A DNA stretch of 64,000 nucleotides. It comes from Parapristionchus giblindavisi. Taxonomy: Eukaryota > Nematoda > Chromadorea > Rhabditida > Diplogasteridae. Positions 47,416 to 58,468 of the stretch are shown one piece after another. The stretch spans positions 1 through 64,000 of the forward strand of contig CALSFV010000137.1 in assembly GCA_943737045.1 (NCBI GenBank), in the 5' to 3' direction. The translations under genes and the position numbers were made by a program. The notes beneath the pieces are model-generated. The model saw nothing but the letters and a program-made list of their open reading frames with translations, was not told the origin of the DNA and ran no database searches. How positions within the stretch are numbered: the stretch's first letter is position 1; every line of letters starts with the position of its first letter.

Positions 47416-48698
47416 GTTTTCCCTCTGCACGATCTTTATACTTGCTGGAGCCGCGGATCTCATCGATTTCGGCCTGGACCTCTTCACTGAGGGCGAGGGA
47501 CTCAGCGGGACGGAGGTTGTTCAAGTTGAGAAGAACATAGGCGAGATGTGGGAGGACTGTGATGCAAATAGCGCTGAGGGCAGAACGACCGAACATCATG
47601 CTGAAATTTGGAGTATTGAATCGAACGGTTGGCATAAAATACATCACCAATCAATAAGTTATTATTACTACGAAAGAGGAAAGATATACACGCATTTTTA
47701 TCACAACTGTGCTATTCTTGTATGCTTACAACTGGGAGAGAACTACAGGCAGAAGGTTCGGGATTGGCGCAGACATAGAGATAGAGGGATGATAACGATT
47801 TGATAGTTTCACGCCTGTTATAAGGTATAGTAAAACAACAACAACATAGATCGCTCTAAATAGGGCCGCTCACTGTCTCGGTAATCCAGACATACGGAGG
47901 GCAATGGGTACGAACTCTTTTTTCATATCGGATTCGGGCGATTCGTGTCCGTATCCGTGAAAAAGTATGAGCGCCAGTCTTTTTTCACGGATACGGACAG
48001 AGAGGAACTTAGAGCGCTAGAGAGAGGGAAGGAGGTGAGAGAGTGTGTGAAATTGAGAGAGTGAAAAGGGAAGCGGTGAAAACAAGTGTAAATAAGAAAC
48101 TAATGAGAAAATAAGCTAACCAGAAGAAATATAGAGTGGAACTACACAAGAGAAATGTAATCAGAGCATTGGGAAAGTCAAATGAACAGTGGATTTTAAA
48201 AATAAGGGTAAAAAAGAGTAAGAGAGAAAGAGAGTGAAATGCGCGCACCCTATCGCGAGAAAGAGAGTGAGACATAGAGGAGAATGAGACAGAGAGGAGA
48301 GTGAGACAGAGAGGAGAGTGAGACAGAGAGGAGAGTAAGACAGAGAGGAGAGGGTATTTCACAAGAAGCGTGTCGCGAGAAAGACAAAGAGGAGAGTGAG
48401 GCAGAGAGGACAGTGAGGCAGCGAGGACAGTGAGGCACAGAGGAGAGTGAGACAGAGAGGAGAGTAAGACAGAGAGGAGAGTGTATTTCACAACAAGCGT
48501 GTACAAGAGTATGCAATTGATACAAGAAAGCGTAAAAATTAAAAATAATAAGACTACCTGACGACTGTAGCTGCCCGAGGACGGCATATTCAACACAAAG
48601 ATGCATCTTGAGAAGTAGTTGAGGTTGTCGACGAGCTTGACGTGACGAGCGGTCTTGGTTGGGAGAGCCGATACGTGTGCTGGTCGTCGCGAACCCAT
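47416..48698 (-). CDS. Unrecognised small gene, two exons
   Basis: The first exon starts ATG at 48698, 38 bp inside end I of the inner element (MGSRRPAHVSALPTKTARHV..LNMPSSGSYSRQ, donor gtagtc near 48557). A second open exon at 47416-47610 follows a tttcag acceptor (MMFGRSALSAICITVLPH..AYVLLNLNNLRP, one hydrophobic segment, then an acidic helix). The two do not join in phase with the obvious sites, so they may be separate genes or a damaged one. I do not recognise either; a small membrane-anchored (perhaps mitochondrial) protein is only a guess. Confidence 0.4.
48250..48490. repeat. GAGAGTGAGACAGAGAG minisatellite
   Basis: About 17-bp units gagagtgagacagagag with variants, broken by cacaagaagcgtgtcgcgag. 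Lies in the intron of the small gene. Confidence 0.85.
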
Positions 48699-48735
48699 CT
48701 TGAGTAACCTAAATTCATCCTGTTACGGATAAATG

Positions 48736-49326
48736 CGATCGGAAAGCGGAAAGAACGGAAAGAGCGGAAAGAAAGAGTGAAAGAACAGTGAACTGGTAAA
48801 GTCGTGCGCGCGGTCGCGACGCGTGTGTTCCCCCCCCCCCCGCTGTTCGAACATGTTTTTCAGCTGCTCCGCGCTCTCATAAAATTCGGACGAGTGTGAC
48901 TGAGAATGCACACGATTTCCTGTGCAGTTTTCGTCTAAATAATAAGTGTTTTCACAAAAAATATTTATAAATTATTGAGCACACTTTCATCGAGAGTTGA
49001 GTAACCACAATTTAATCATCACACTATCACTTTTGTAAATTAAACTTTCGACGCAACTTTATGTAAAGCTCCGTTTACTTTTTCTGCTCCTCTTCAAATG
49101 CACACTCTCTCGTCTGCTCTAACCGACCTCACAAGAAAGTTCGCATCTTTCGACGCATCTTTTCGTCGCAACTTTCGACGCAACTTTCGATCGAAAGTTG
49201 TTAGAGAGTACTAGAGAGTGTGTATTTCGAGAGATTTAGAGAAAACTTGCGTCGAAAGTTGCGTCGAAAGTTGCGAACTTTCTTCGCAACTTTCTTCGCA
49301 TCTTTTTTGACAGATTGGACGGACCC
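48736..49326 (-). repeat. End I of the inner element
   Basis: Inverted homologue of 38852-39376 over about 500 bp, more expanded in the gaaagttgcgtcg words and with a C-run at 48829-48841. Confidence 0.85.
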
Positions 49327-49384
49327 CTGACCCTACGAACCGGGTTACGGTAGTTTACGATGGTGCATAATCATATTCGCGAAC

Positions 49385-49757
49385 ACAGTGCTTATTCCCG
49401 CGATAATTACTAAATCTGACCCAGTGGAATCAATCTGACCCACTGAACTCGGCTACTGTAGGTTACGGTAGGTGGATTACTGTAGATTATGGTGGCTTCA
49501 CTAATGAGTTAACTTGGTATATGTTTAAACCGGCTGAGCACCGCCCAAAGCCCGGTAGTTTAGTTGTACACCAAACCCGTCTGGGGTACGCCGAACTCTC
49601 TAATACTACTATATAACCCCCATACCCCAGATAGGGGTAAGATGAAAGTTCGAAGAAAAGTTCGCATCTTTCTTCGCAAGTTTAGTGCGAACTTTTCGGG
49701 CAACCTGCGAACTTTCCTTCGAAGTTTCTCGCAAACTTTGATAGATTGCATGGACCC
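49385..49757 (-). repeat. End II of the outer element
   Basis: Homologous to 42614-42985 over about 370 bp. Its ctaccgtaacc..gtgggtcagat block also forms the minisatellite at 58468-59170. Confidence 0.85.
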
Positions 49758-49760
49758 CTG

Positions 49761-51678
49761 GATTGTCCGGTGCAATTTCAAGAATGCCTTCTTTGATTTG
49801 TCCTTGGAATATCTCGTTAAGTTTTTCCCATATTTCTTTTGATCCATAGTTTTCGTATAGTTTCCACAAAACTGCCTTTGATATTTTCATATTATTTTTG
49901 AGATGAACATATGGATCTTTTCTCCAAGGGAATTTGACGTATGGAATGTTGTTTATGAACTGTATGGACTTGAGGAATGTCTCAAGTTCTCTAAGAAAAA
50001 AATGTGAACAAAGAACAACAGTGAAAACACGGACAAAGAATACAAGAAAAAATGAAAAAAAATTTAGCCGATGCACCAATATTTCGGTGGTACAGCTCAC
50101 AAACAGAATAGATATGAAATACCTTTATTGAGGTTCAAGACATGTATGTGAATGGATGAGAGATGAATCTCCATGTTGAATCGAGAGGGGATCAATAGGC
50201 GGAGTTAAAGAGATATACAATCGAAACAGAGAAATAAATTGATATATTTGTATCTTGGACGATACAGTCAAATTACTTAAAATCAACAACTAAAACAAAT
50301 ATAGAAGATAAATTCGTGATCGATTTGTTATCGGCAGCATTTTATTGATTAGTTAAGGTAGGGGTCAGGAAATTGAGGGTGCGTTATTAGCATGAAGAAC
50401 GTGGGACCAATTATGTGGCATTCTGTATTCTCTAATAGATTCGAAAGGCCAAAAGCGTAGCCCGTGTAGCTCAGTGGTTAGTAATCAGCGCTTGTAACCG
50501 CGCCACATGGGTTCGTTTCCAGTTTGCCATTTTCTATATATTCAGCTTTCAAATTCGAAAGGCCGCATTGGCCCTGGCATTTCCTTTGCGCAACAACGAA
50601 CTTTCTGCTCGGATCACGATATTCCGGGGCATCCATAATTTGAGATAATATTGGTTTTGTATTCAGGTAGATGTCATCTATAGTATAGTCACTCAAAAAT
50701 AAACTCCCCTTCTTTAACACTATTCCGTAATATTATACTCACCAATATTGCCTTACGGTGAAAAATGAACAACAAAAATGATCATAAACTAACTTTTCAA
50801 GCAAATTTGTGTAAATTTTCTTTATCCGTTTTTTTTGTTATTTTTTTGGATTTTGCAGAAAAAACCAAACAAAAAATTCTCAAAAACCCAAAAAAAAAAC
50901 CAAACAAAAAATCCCAGCCCTGCTATCCACCAAGAGAGCGATCGTAAATGCCTCTCTCGTGGATATCCACCTCCACCTTCTCGCGCACCGCCAACTCTCC
51001 CGCCTCCGCTTCACGAAGCATCATAACGATTGTATTGTGGATGCCCCCCCCATTTCCCTCAGTCAATTCTCCATTTATTCTCTCCGTAAGCAAATTTCCT
51101 AATTTTAACTCTTTTTTCTCACTTGTTGAAACATCTTTACGATGTATGATAATAATAATAATAAATTTTACCTGACCTCGGAGGGTATTTTAAGATTAAT
51201 AATTTAATATTTGAAAAATATGATAAAGTAGGAAGGTAAGAAAGAAGGCAGAGATTACACTTGATGGCAGAGATTACATTGTACTTGATAGTAGCATGTA
51301 TGCTTATACAATATAGAGACTTATGTAAATACATTGGCACGATGGGTATAAAAAATAAATAAATGCGTATCGTGTACTTAATTGTAAGGAGTAAGACGAC
51401 TGGACAGTCGATCAAATGAATGATTGCAATTCTCGAGAAAATATCGAAGATACAACAACTGAGTGTGTAAATATATATAATATTATCTATAAAATATTAT
51501 AATATTACTATTAAAATATATAATATTATTTTATCAACGTGCCTGTGCACGAAACGAGACACATTATGAAAGCGAAGAAAAAGATTTCAAAAATATGTAT
51601 GTACTAAGAAAATGTATTGTACTAATGTACTAACAAGAGACTAAGAAAAGTGAAGAGGGTAATGATATCCCAATCAAT
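49761..51678. repeat. 4.2-kb chimeric tandem unit, copy 3 (partial)
   Basis: Resumes the tandem array after the 10.9-kb insertion and matches copies 1 and 2 up to gatatcccaatcaat, then stops; lacks the Penelope-like RT. Confidence 0.9.
50460..50528 (+). mobile_element. tRNA-like sequence, unit 3
   Basis: Identical copy in the partial third unit. Confidence 0.6.
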
Positions 51679-52217
51679 ACCCATAATAAAAGCTAAACTT
51701 TTATCCTCCCCTCCCCAAGCCTTGTTTCAAAAAACTAGGCCTCCCATCCTTCGACTTGTAAGGATTCTCCTGTTTTAGCCCTTCGTGTTCATGTCAGTCT
51801 GTCTCTACTGTCACAAGGCGGTCCTCTTCTCGCTTAGGGCCTCATCCACCCTAATATAGATCTATCGCAATATGATCTTTGAACTCAGAAGCGACTATAT
51901 ACAGTGAGCTCCTTCCCTCCCTCTCTCCGGTCCCCCTCGACTCTACCCATTAGAATTCACGCTATTTATTTATCACTTGCTGTCACACTTATTTAATGTA
52001 AGATAAATTAAATAAATTAAATTAGATTGATATGCATGGTTTGGAAATGGACTCAGTGATAATGATTTATCTCATTTTCCTTTATTTTTGAATATAAGAC
52101 TGAAAAAAAAGTAGAATGGAGGATACAAAGAGAATTTAATTGTCCGAGTAATTTTCCTAGGTTGGATATCGATTTGACCATAAGAATTAGGAAAAATTTT
52201 CTTGACACAATTAGGAA
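51679..52217. other. No gene seen
   Basis: Unique sequence between the truncated tandem unit and copy C; no conserved frame. Confidence 0.5.
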
Positions 52218-53569
52218 TTATTTCTTCTCATCCCATTTTGAAATCTGAAAATAATTATATAGTACTCAAAAGTCACGAAAGCAAAAGAAAAAAGAGGCGA
52301 GAGAGTGTGCAAAACTATGAGAGTATTCTCTGTTTCATTTCTTTTCGTAACTTTTGAACTATAACGGAGTATAACGGAACTATGCCGGATGAGAACCAAC
52401 CGAATAAAAACCGACTGGATGGAAACTGCTATTTATCCTAAATTTTGCGCCGTTCACTGTAATTCCGATATTATATATATATTAAATATCGGACTGACCT
52501 ACTCATGATTAGCGAAAATTTGGTTAAAATAGTTCTTATACAGCATGTTCTCATCCGACATGATTCTAGTATAACTTACTCTGACTAGCAGTTTATTATA
52601 TTTCTGCTGTAATTCTTCCATTTTCACTTCCATTATTGCATTTCTTTTCTCTAGTTCTTCTTCTTTCTTCTCCTTATCTTCTAGTCTTCTTTCTAGTTCT
52701 TCTTCTTTCTTTTCCTTATCTTCTAGTCTTCTTTCTAGTTCTTCTTCTTTCTTCTTCTGATCTACTAGTCTTCTTTCTAATTCTTCTTCTTTCTTCTCCT
52801 TATCTTCTAGTCTTCTTTCTAGTTCTTCTTCTTTCTTCTCCTTATCTTCTAGTCTTCTTTCTAGTTCTTCTTCTTTCTTCTTCTGATCTACTAGTCTTCT
52901 TTCTAATTCTTCTTCTTTCTTCTCCTTATCTTCTAGTCTTCTTTCTAGTTCTTCTTCTTTCTTCTCCTTATCTTCTAGTCTTCTTTCTAGTTCTTCTTCT
53001 TTCTTCTCCTTATCTTCTAGTCTTCTTTCTAGTTCTTCTTCTTTCTTCTCCTTATCTTCTAGTCTTCTTTCTAGTTCTTCTTCTTTCTTCTCCTTATCTT
53101 CTAGTCTTCTTTCTTGTTCTTCTTCTTTCTTCTTCTGATCTACTAGTCTTCTTTCTAATTCAATTCTATACTTTTCTTCGATTTCTAGTCTCTTTTCAAG
53201 TAAATTTTTAGTCTTCAAAAGTTCTTCTTTCTCTTTTTGTTCAGTTTCGACTTTTCTTTCGGGTTCTTCAATTCTTTTCTTATTCGTATCGATCAATTTA
53301 GGCATATTAGGTTGATTCTGAAAATATAATATTACGCGGAAAAGAAAATCAAAGAAGAAAGAGGGAGAGAAAGAGAGAGGGAGAGAGGGAGAAAGGGATA
53401 GAGAGGGAAATGAGAGGGAAAAGAGAGATAGGGAAATGAGAGGGAAAAGAGAGAGAGAGGGAAAAGAGAGGGAAAAGAGAGAGAGAGGGAAAAGAGAGGG
53501 AAAAGAGAGAGAGAGAGAAAAGAGAGAGGGAAAAGAGAGGGAAAAGAGAGAGAGAGAAAAGAGAGAGGG

Positions 53570-53622
<53 letters not shown>

Positions 53623-53731
53623 AGAGGGAAAAGAAATAGAGAGAGAGAGAGAGAAAAGAGAGAAGGAAAAGAGAGAGAGAAAGAGAGAGAGAGAAAAGAG
53701 AGAGAGAAAAGAGAGAGAGAGAGAGAGAGAG

Positions 53732-53793
<62 letters not shown>

Positions 53794-53861
53794 AGAGAGG
53801 GAAAAGAAATAGAGAGAGAGAGAAAAGAGAGAAGGAAAAGAGAGAGAGAAAAGAGAGAGGG

Positions 53862-53950
<89 letters not shown>

Positions 53951-54930
53951 AGAGATAGATTTAGAGAGAGACAGGGAGAGAGGAAAAAGATATTGAACTT
54001 ACAATATACTTCTCTGGCAGTTGAGCAGTGAGTAGATGAATTGGGATCCAGTTCCAGAATGTCTGTACATTCACTATTCCATTCTCATCAATTAAAACAA
54101 TATTCGAGTATTTTTCCAAACTTGAATAATTTCTTTTAACTTCATATAATTCTATTTATTTCCACTTACTTTGTCTTTATAATTTCATATGAAAGATTAT
54201 ACATATTCACTGATATTAAATCTCCACCACGATTTAAATAAAAGATCCAATTACTGAATATCACTGATCGATTAATCTGAAATCATTCTAATGTAAATCG
54301 ATCGAATAACTAAAACAAACGTATGGTAATTCTTTTTTCTCCAAATATTCTTCTGAATCTGATTGATATCGACGAATGGAGGAAGAATTATTTTCATGAT
54401 CAATTATGCCGAATAAGAAGTTACTTGAAATTCATTTAGAGTAATTTATTAATAAAGAATATATTGTTAAAATCTTACTTACTCATGTACAAGAATTCGA
54501 TAATATTTCTTAAGTTCATCAATCGAAATATTAAATTTAATTCCATTTTTAGATCTATAATCTTCATTTACTGGAATAGCAAATGAAACATTTGCATTAT
54601 TATCTCTTTCAATGAAATAATAGAGACAATCAAATGTCAAAAGAACTTTTATTCCATTTTCAATCCGTATTTTTTTTAAAAATTAACAATTTCAGTTTCT
54701 ACTTATAAAAATATTTGATTTTACCTTTACTAATTCTTTGATTACGATTCTATCATTTATTAGTTCAGCTTTCTTTATTATTTTGTCCTGAATATTGATT
54801 TTATTGAGCTTTTCGATCTCGAAATTAACCTCTTCGAAGAAGAACGAATTACCCATAACTCCTAATAGGGCGTCATACTCAAATTGTTGCTCTATACGAT
54901 TGTTTCTAAATTCAATATTTTTACATTGAA
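52218..54930 (-). pseudogene. Coiled-coil family, copy C (12 coil repeats, 5' truncated)
   Basis: Minus-strand exons about 54727-54930 (QQFEYDALLGVMGNSFFFEE), 54483-54664 (IENGIKVLLTFDCLYYFIER), 54321-54425 (NFLFGIIDHENNSSSIRRYQ), 54170-54280 (SVIFSNWIFYLNRGGDLISV), 54003-54147 (NIVLIDENGIVNVQT..LLTAQLPEKYI), 52580-53317 (coil) and 52218-52244 (ISKWDEKK-stop). The coil exon is 246 codons with twelve 14-residue units in two versions, RRLEDKEKKEEELE and RRLVDQKKKEEELE. All exons are open, but the acceptor before IENGIKV reads tacgg where copies B and E have tacag, and the first two exons are missing at a mariner-like terminus (54936). Likely inactive, though a cryptic acceptor cannot be excluded. 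Confidence 0.75.
53330..53990 (-). repeat. Long (GA)n / GGGAAAAGAGA tract
   Basis: About 650 bp of purine-only repeats filling the intron before the coil exon of copy C. Confidence 0.95.
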
Positions 54931-54935
54931 ATATT

Positions 54936-55190
54936 AGGTTGTGCCATAAGTCTTTTTGAATTTGATAGTGCTGTGTTTGCACTTTTGTTTCTCGCTTCGT
55001 TTTGAACGGAGCTCTCTGCGCTGGTGCATATCACTAACTAGTGCCCCCCTCTACATATCCCACAGAAACATCGATTCGGACTTCTCCCTAAATATGAGTA
55101 TGCCTCACACGTTTGTCCAAAATAAAAATCTAGATCTGAAGTCCAATTTGTTTCCGGCTCTCTCTCGCTTGATTTTACAAAAATCAATCA
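54936..55190 (+). mobile_element. Possible mariner terminus
   Basis: TTAGGTTGTGCCATAAGTC is very close to the ends of mariner elements (TTAGGTTGnnnnATAAGT), preceded by ta. The following 250 bp could be its 5' region, but no transposase or opposite end is seen. Confidence 0.4.
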
Positions 55191-55199
55191 ACAACTAGG

Positions 55200-55838
55200 T
55201 TATGTGTATCCCACATATGTGCCCTCCAACCATAAGCTGGCCAATTGCTTACGTAAATTTAAAATCAGAAATTATATTATGGAAGAGAGGAATGGTCACT
55301 TCGGAATTTTTGGTTGCGCCACGCGTCTTAAAGGAGAGCGAGCCATTTGATACCATCCGTTAAATGTTAGCCACACTTGGATCATCCATGTCCACTATTT
55401 CGCTAGAATTAAGGAATCTTGAAAAGGTCAAAAAATTGTTTAAACGATAAGTGGTCATTTGGTCGGAATTTGAATAAAATCTTTTTCCCTTTTCCGGGGG
55501 GGGGGGGGGGGGGAATTAACATACTGCATTTGACAATGGTTACTCTCCCTTTAACCGATTCTGACAGCAAAGGTAATCAATAATACTCATTGTACAAATG
55601 TGAATTCTCTTTGTTTTTATATTGAACAAACGATTTTGTAGAGTTATTTATTTTATTATTTATATAAAAGAAATAAACGAGTGCGAAAAGTGACAATATC
55701 TTGTTTTTTCCCTTTATTTTTGATTTAAATATGGAAATAATAATATAATGAATGATACAAAGAGAATAAAATTGTCCGAGCTCTGTTATCGATTTGACCC
55801 AAAGAATTAGGAAACAATTTTCTTGGCTCAATTAGAAA
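55200..55838. other. No gene seen; poly-G run
   Basis: AT-rich sequence with a G-run at about 55494-55514. The last part is the 3' flank of copy D. Confidence 0.5.
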
Positions 55839-58468
55839 TTATTTCTTCTCATCCAATTTTGAAATCTGAAAATAGATGCGTTAAGAGTCCGGATCTGTAA
55901 GACTCGACCATGGTCCGGACATCGCGCCAAGATTTTTGATTCAGGCCACTCCAATTTATGGGTATAGGGCACCTTGGACTCTGATTACAAAATGGAACCA
56001 AAGTGACCCTACCAGTAGAAAGCGTCGCGCCAGGTGGGCGCCAAGTTTGAAAACTCGATTTTCATATTTTCTCAACCGAACAAGCTATTGTCCAAATTTC
56101 TTCGGCATTGTGTTAGGCATGCCCAATGTGCACTTAAACACTATCGAGATTGATTTTAAGCATTTCCTAAACTGATTTTTTACTCGAATTTTCGGTTTTT
56201 TTCGATTACTCGGCATCTGAATTTCAATTCCGCATAAGTTCTCTAGCACATTCATGGAGCACAACTACTAGTTCATGTAACCCTGCTAGGCGGAAATCGA
56301 TCTTGGATTGCGCGTGTCGGAAAAAATCGATCTGAGTGTTTCCAACTTGACTCAGAATCGTTATTTCATGATTTTTTTGCTGTATTTTCCAAACGATTAG
56401 TGCGGAATTGTGGTCTACTCAAAGTTTAAAGGTGAGACTAGTAAAATGACACAAGAAGCCCATCACTTCGATCAATTTGAAAATTTCGATTTTCATTACC
56501 CGGGGATCATGATCGAAAATTTCAAAATTTCTCAAGTTTGAAATGTTTTCATTTATGCGGCTTATTGTGAAGTACTAATGATGTGAACAATATTCAGCCA
56601 ATGCTCAATGGCTGATCTCTCCTTTCAACCATTTTCCAGAAATTTTCATACTGAATGCGTGCTAAAAATCAGAATTGTGTTTGAATCGGTTTCCAAATTG
56701 CTTTCTGTAACATTCTGTCATAGTACTTTACAATGTACATAATCAATATGAAAATCGTTGTTTTTCGAAAATTCAGTTTTTTTTTGCCATGACCGGGGTC
56801 ATCGAAATCGATTTTTTCAAAAGTGAGCCGAATGCCGGGATTTCAGTTCTAATATGTTTACTCATCATCAAACGTCACATTGTCATTGTCATTTGCTCAT
56901 TGTCGCAGCATTCGAGTCGAAAAACTGTAATATTTCTGGAATTTGCCGAAAAAGTAGGCACTGAAATTGAATTTTTTGAATTTTCAAAAATAAACGATTT
57001 TCATATTGATTATGTATATTGCAAAGTACTATGACAGAATGTTATAGAAAGTAAGTTGGAAACTGATTCAAGCACAATTCTGACTTTTTCGCACGCATTC
57101 AACATGAAACTTTTCGAAAAATGGTTGAAAGGAGAGATCAGCCATTGATCATTGGATGAATATTTTTCACGTCATTAGTACTTTACAATATAAATGAAAA
57201 CATTTCAAACTTGAAAAATTTTGAAATTTTCTACCATGACCCGGAATCCTGAAAATCGAAATTTTCAAACTGATCCTTGTGATTTGCTTCTGGAGAAGGG
57301 AGAGAGAGGAAGAAGGGGGAGAGAGGGAGAAGGGGGAGAGAGGGAGAAGGGGGAGAGAGGGAGAAGGGGGAGAGAGGGAGAAGGGGGAGAGAGGGAGAAG
57401 GGGGGGAGAGGGAGAAGGGGGAGAAGGAGAGACGGAGAGAGGGAGAGAGTTTGAAGGGGGAGAGAGGCATAAATGAAAACATTTCAAACTTGAGAAATTT
57501 TGAAATTTTCGATCATGATCCCCGGGTAATGAAAATCGAAATTTTCATATTGATCGAAGTGATGGGCTTCTTGTGTCATTTTACTAGTCTCACCTTTAAA
57601 CTTTGAGTAGACCACAATTCCGCACTAATCGTTTGGAAAAAAACAGCAAAAAAATCATGAAATAACGATTCTGAGTCAAGTTGGAAACACTCAGATCGAT
57701 TTTTTCCGACACGCGCAATCCAAGATCGATTTCCGCCTAGCAGGGTTACATGAACTAGTAGTTGTGCTCCATGAATGTGCTAGAGAACTTATGCGGAATT
57801 GAAATTCAGATGCCGAGTAATCGAAAAAACCGAAAATTCGAGTAAAAAATCAGTTTTTTTTTTAATGCTTAAAATCAATCTCGATAGTGTTTTAGTGCAC
57901 ATTGGGCATGCCTAACACAATGCCGAAGAAATTTGGACAATAGCTTGTTCGGTTGAAAAAAAATATGAAAATCGAGTTTTCAAAGCCTGAATCATAATTC
58001 TTGGCGCGATGTCCGAAATTTGGCCGAAATGGTCGATTCTTACAGATCCGGACTCTTAATTAGATGTGTTAATTATGTAGTGCTGAATAGTGGCGAAAAG
58101 AGAAGAGAAGAGGCGAGAGAGTGTGTAAAATGTTTTTTCTTTGTTTATCATTTACTTTCGAAACATAGTATAACTTACTGTGACTAGTAGTTTATTATAT
58201 TTCTGTTGTAATTCTTTCATTTCTATTTCCATTACTCCATTTCTCTTCTCTATTTCTTCTTCTTTCTTTTCTTTATCTTCTAGTCTTCTTTCTAGTTCTT
58301 CATCTTTCTTCTTCTGATCTTCTAGTCTTCTTTCTAATTCTTCAATTCTCTTCTTATTCGTATCGATCAATTTATTCATATTAGCTTGGTCCTGAAAATA
58401 TAATATTACGAGGAAAAGAAAAGCAAAGGAGAGAGAGAGAGAGTTGAGCAGTGAGCAGATTAACTGGA
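55839..58468 (-). pseudogene. Coiled-coil family, copy D (truncated, intron split by a palindrome)
   Basis: Coil exon 58179-58391 (71 codons, two 14-residue units RRLEDQKKKDEELE and RRLEDKEKKEEEIE, ending KLLVT), last exon 55839-55865 (ISKLDEKK-stop), and only the last codons of the preceding exon at 58442-58468 (LLTAQL) before a GA tract. Everything upstream is cut off by the 118-bp minisatellite. The final intron is enlarged by a 2.2-kb palindromic element. Confidence 0.75.
55881..58060. mobile_element. 2.2-kb palindromic element in copy D
   Basis: Tips TTAAGAGTCCGGATCTGTAA inverted; near-perfect 8-bp duplication TAGATGCG/TAGATGTG at 55873-55880 and 58061-58068. The left arm runs to about 56770; the right arm is split by an insertion (about 57215-57470) consisting of a copied arm piece and a GGGAGAGA tract. 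No transposase; an 8-bp duplication suggests hAT or a related group. Confidence 0.75.

Larger units (their letters stand above)
42614..49326 (-). mobile_element. Inner gene-carrying TIR element (6.7 kb)
   Basis: Tips GGGTCCGTCCAATCTGTC at both ends in inverted orientation, CTG at 42611-42613 and 49327-49329. Holds fragments of GDP-mannose pyrophosphorylase B, topoisomerase II and an unrecognised gene, all on the minus strand. Oriented opposite to the outer element: its right end is type I, its left end type II. Confidence 0.8.
38852..49757 (+). mobile_element. Outer gene-carrying TIR element (10.9 kb)
   Basis: Left tip TGGTGCATGCAATCTATC and right tip (reverse complement) GGGTCCATGCAATCTATC, both continuing into gcgaactt-rich subterminal repeats. 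CTG at 38849-38851 and 49758-49760. The host tandem unit stops at ..gggaccatctg and resumes at gattgtccgg; the junction at 34641-34670 is the same site without the insertion. Carries glycogen synthase exons and, nested, the inner element; without the latter it is about 4.2 kb. No transposase seen. GG-tips with a 3-bp CWG duplication resemble PIF/Harbinger elements (inference). Confidence 0.8.

Noticed and set aside
48009..48698. 229-codon open frame on the minus strand
   Set aside because: Only its first 47 codons look like an exon; the rest reads through an intron and a minisatellite.
49609..50100. 163-codon frame joining end II with BEL/Pao RT
   Set aside because: Accidental read-through of the transposon boundary, not a captured fusion gene.
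52636..53211. 191-codon hydrophobic frame
   Set aside because: Antisense of the coil repeat in copy C.
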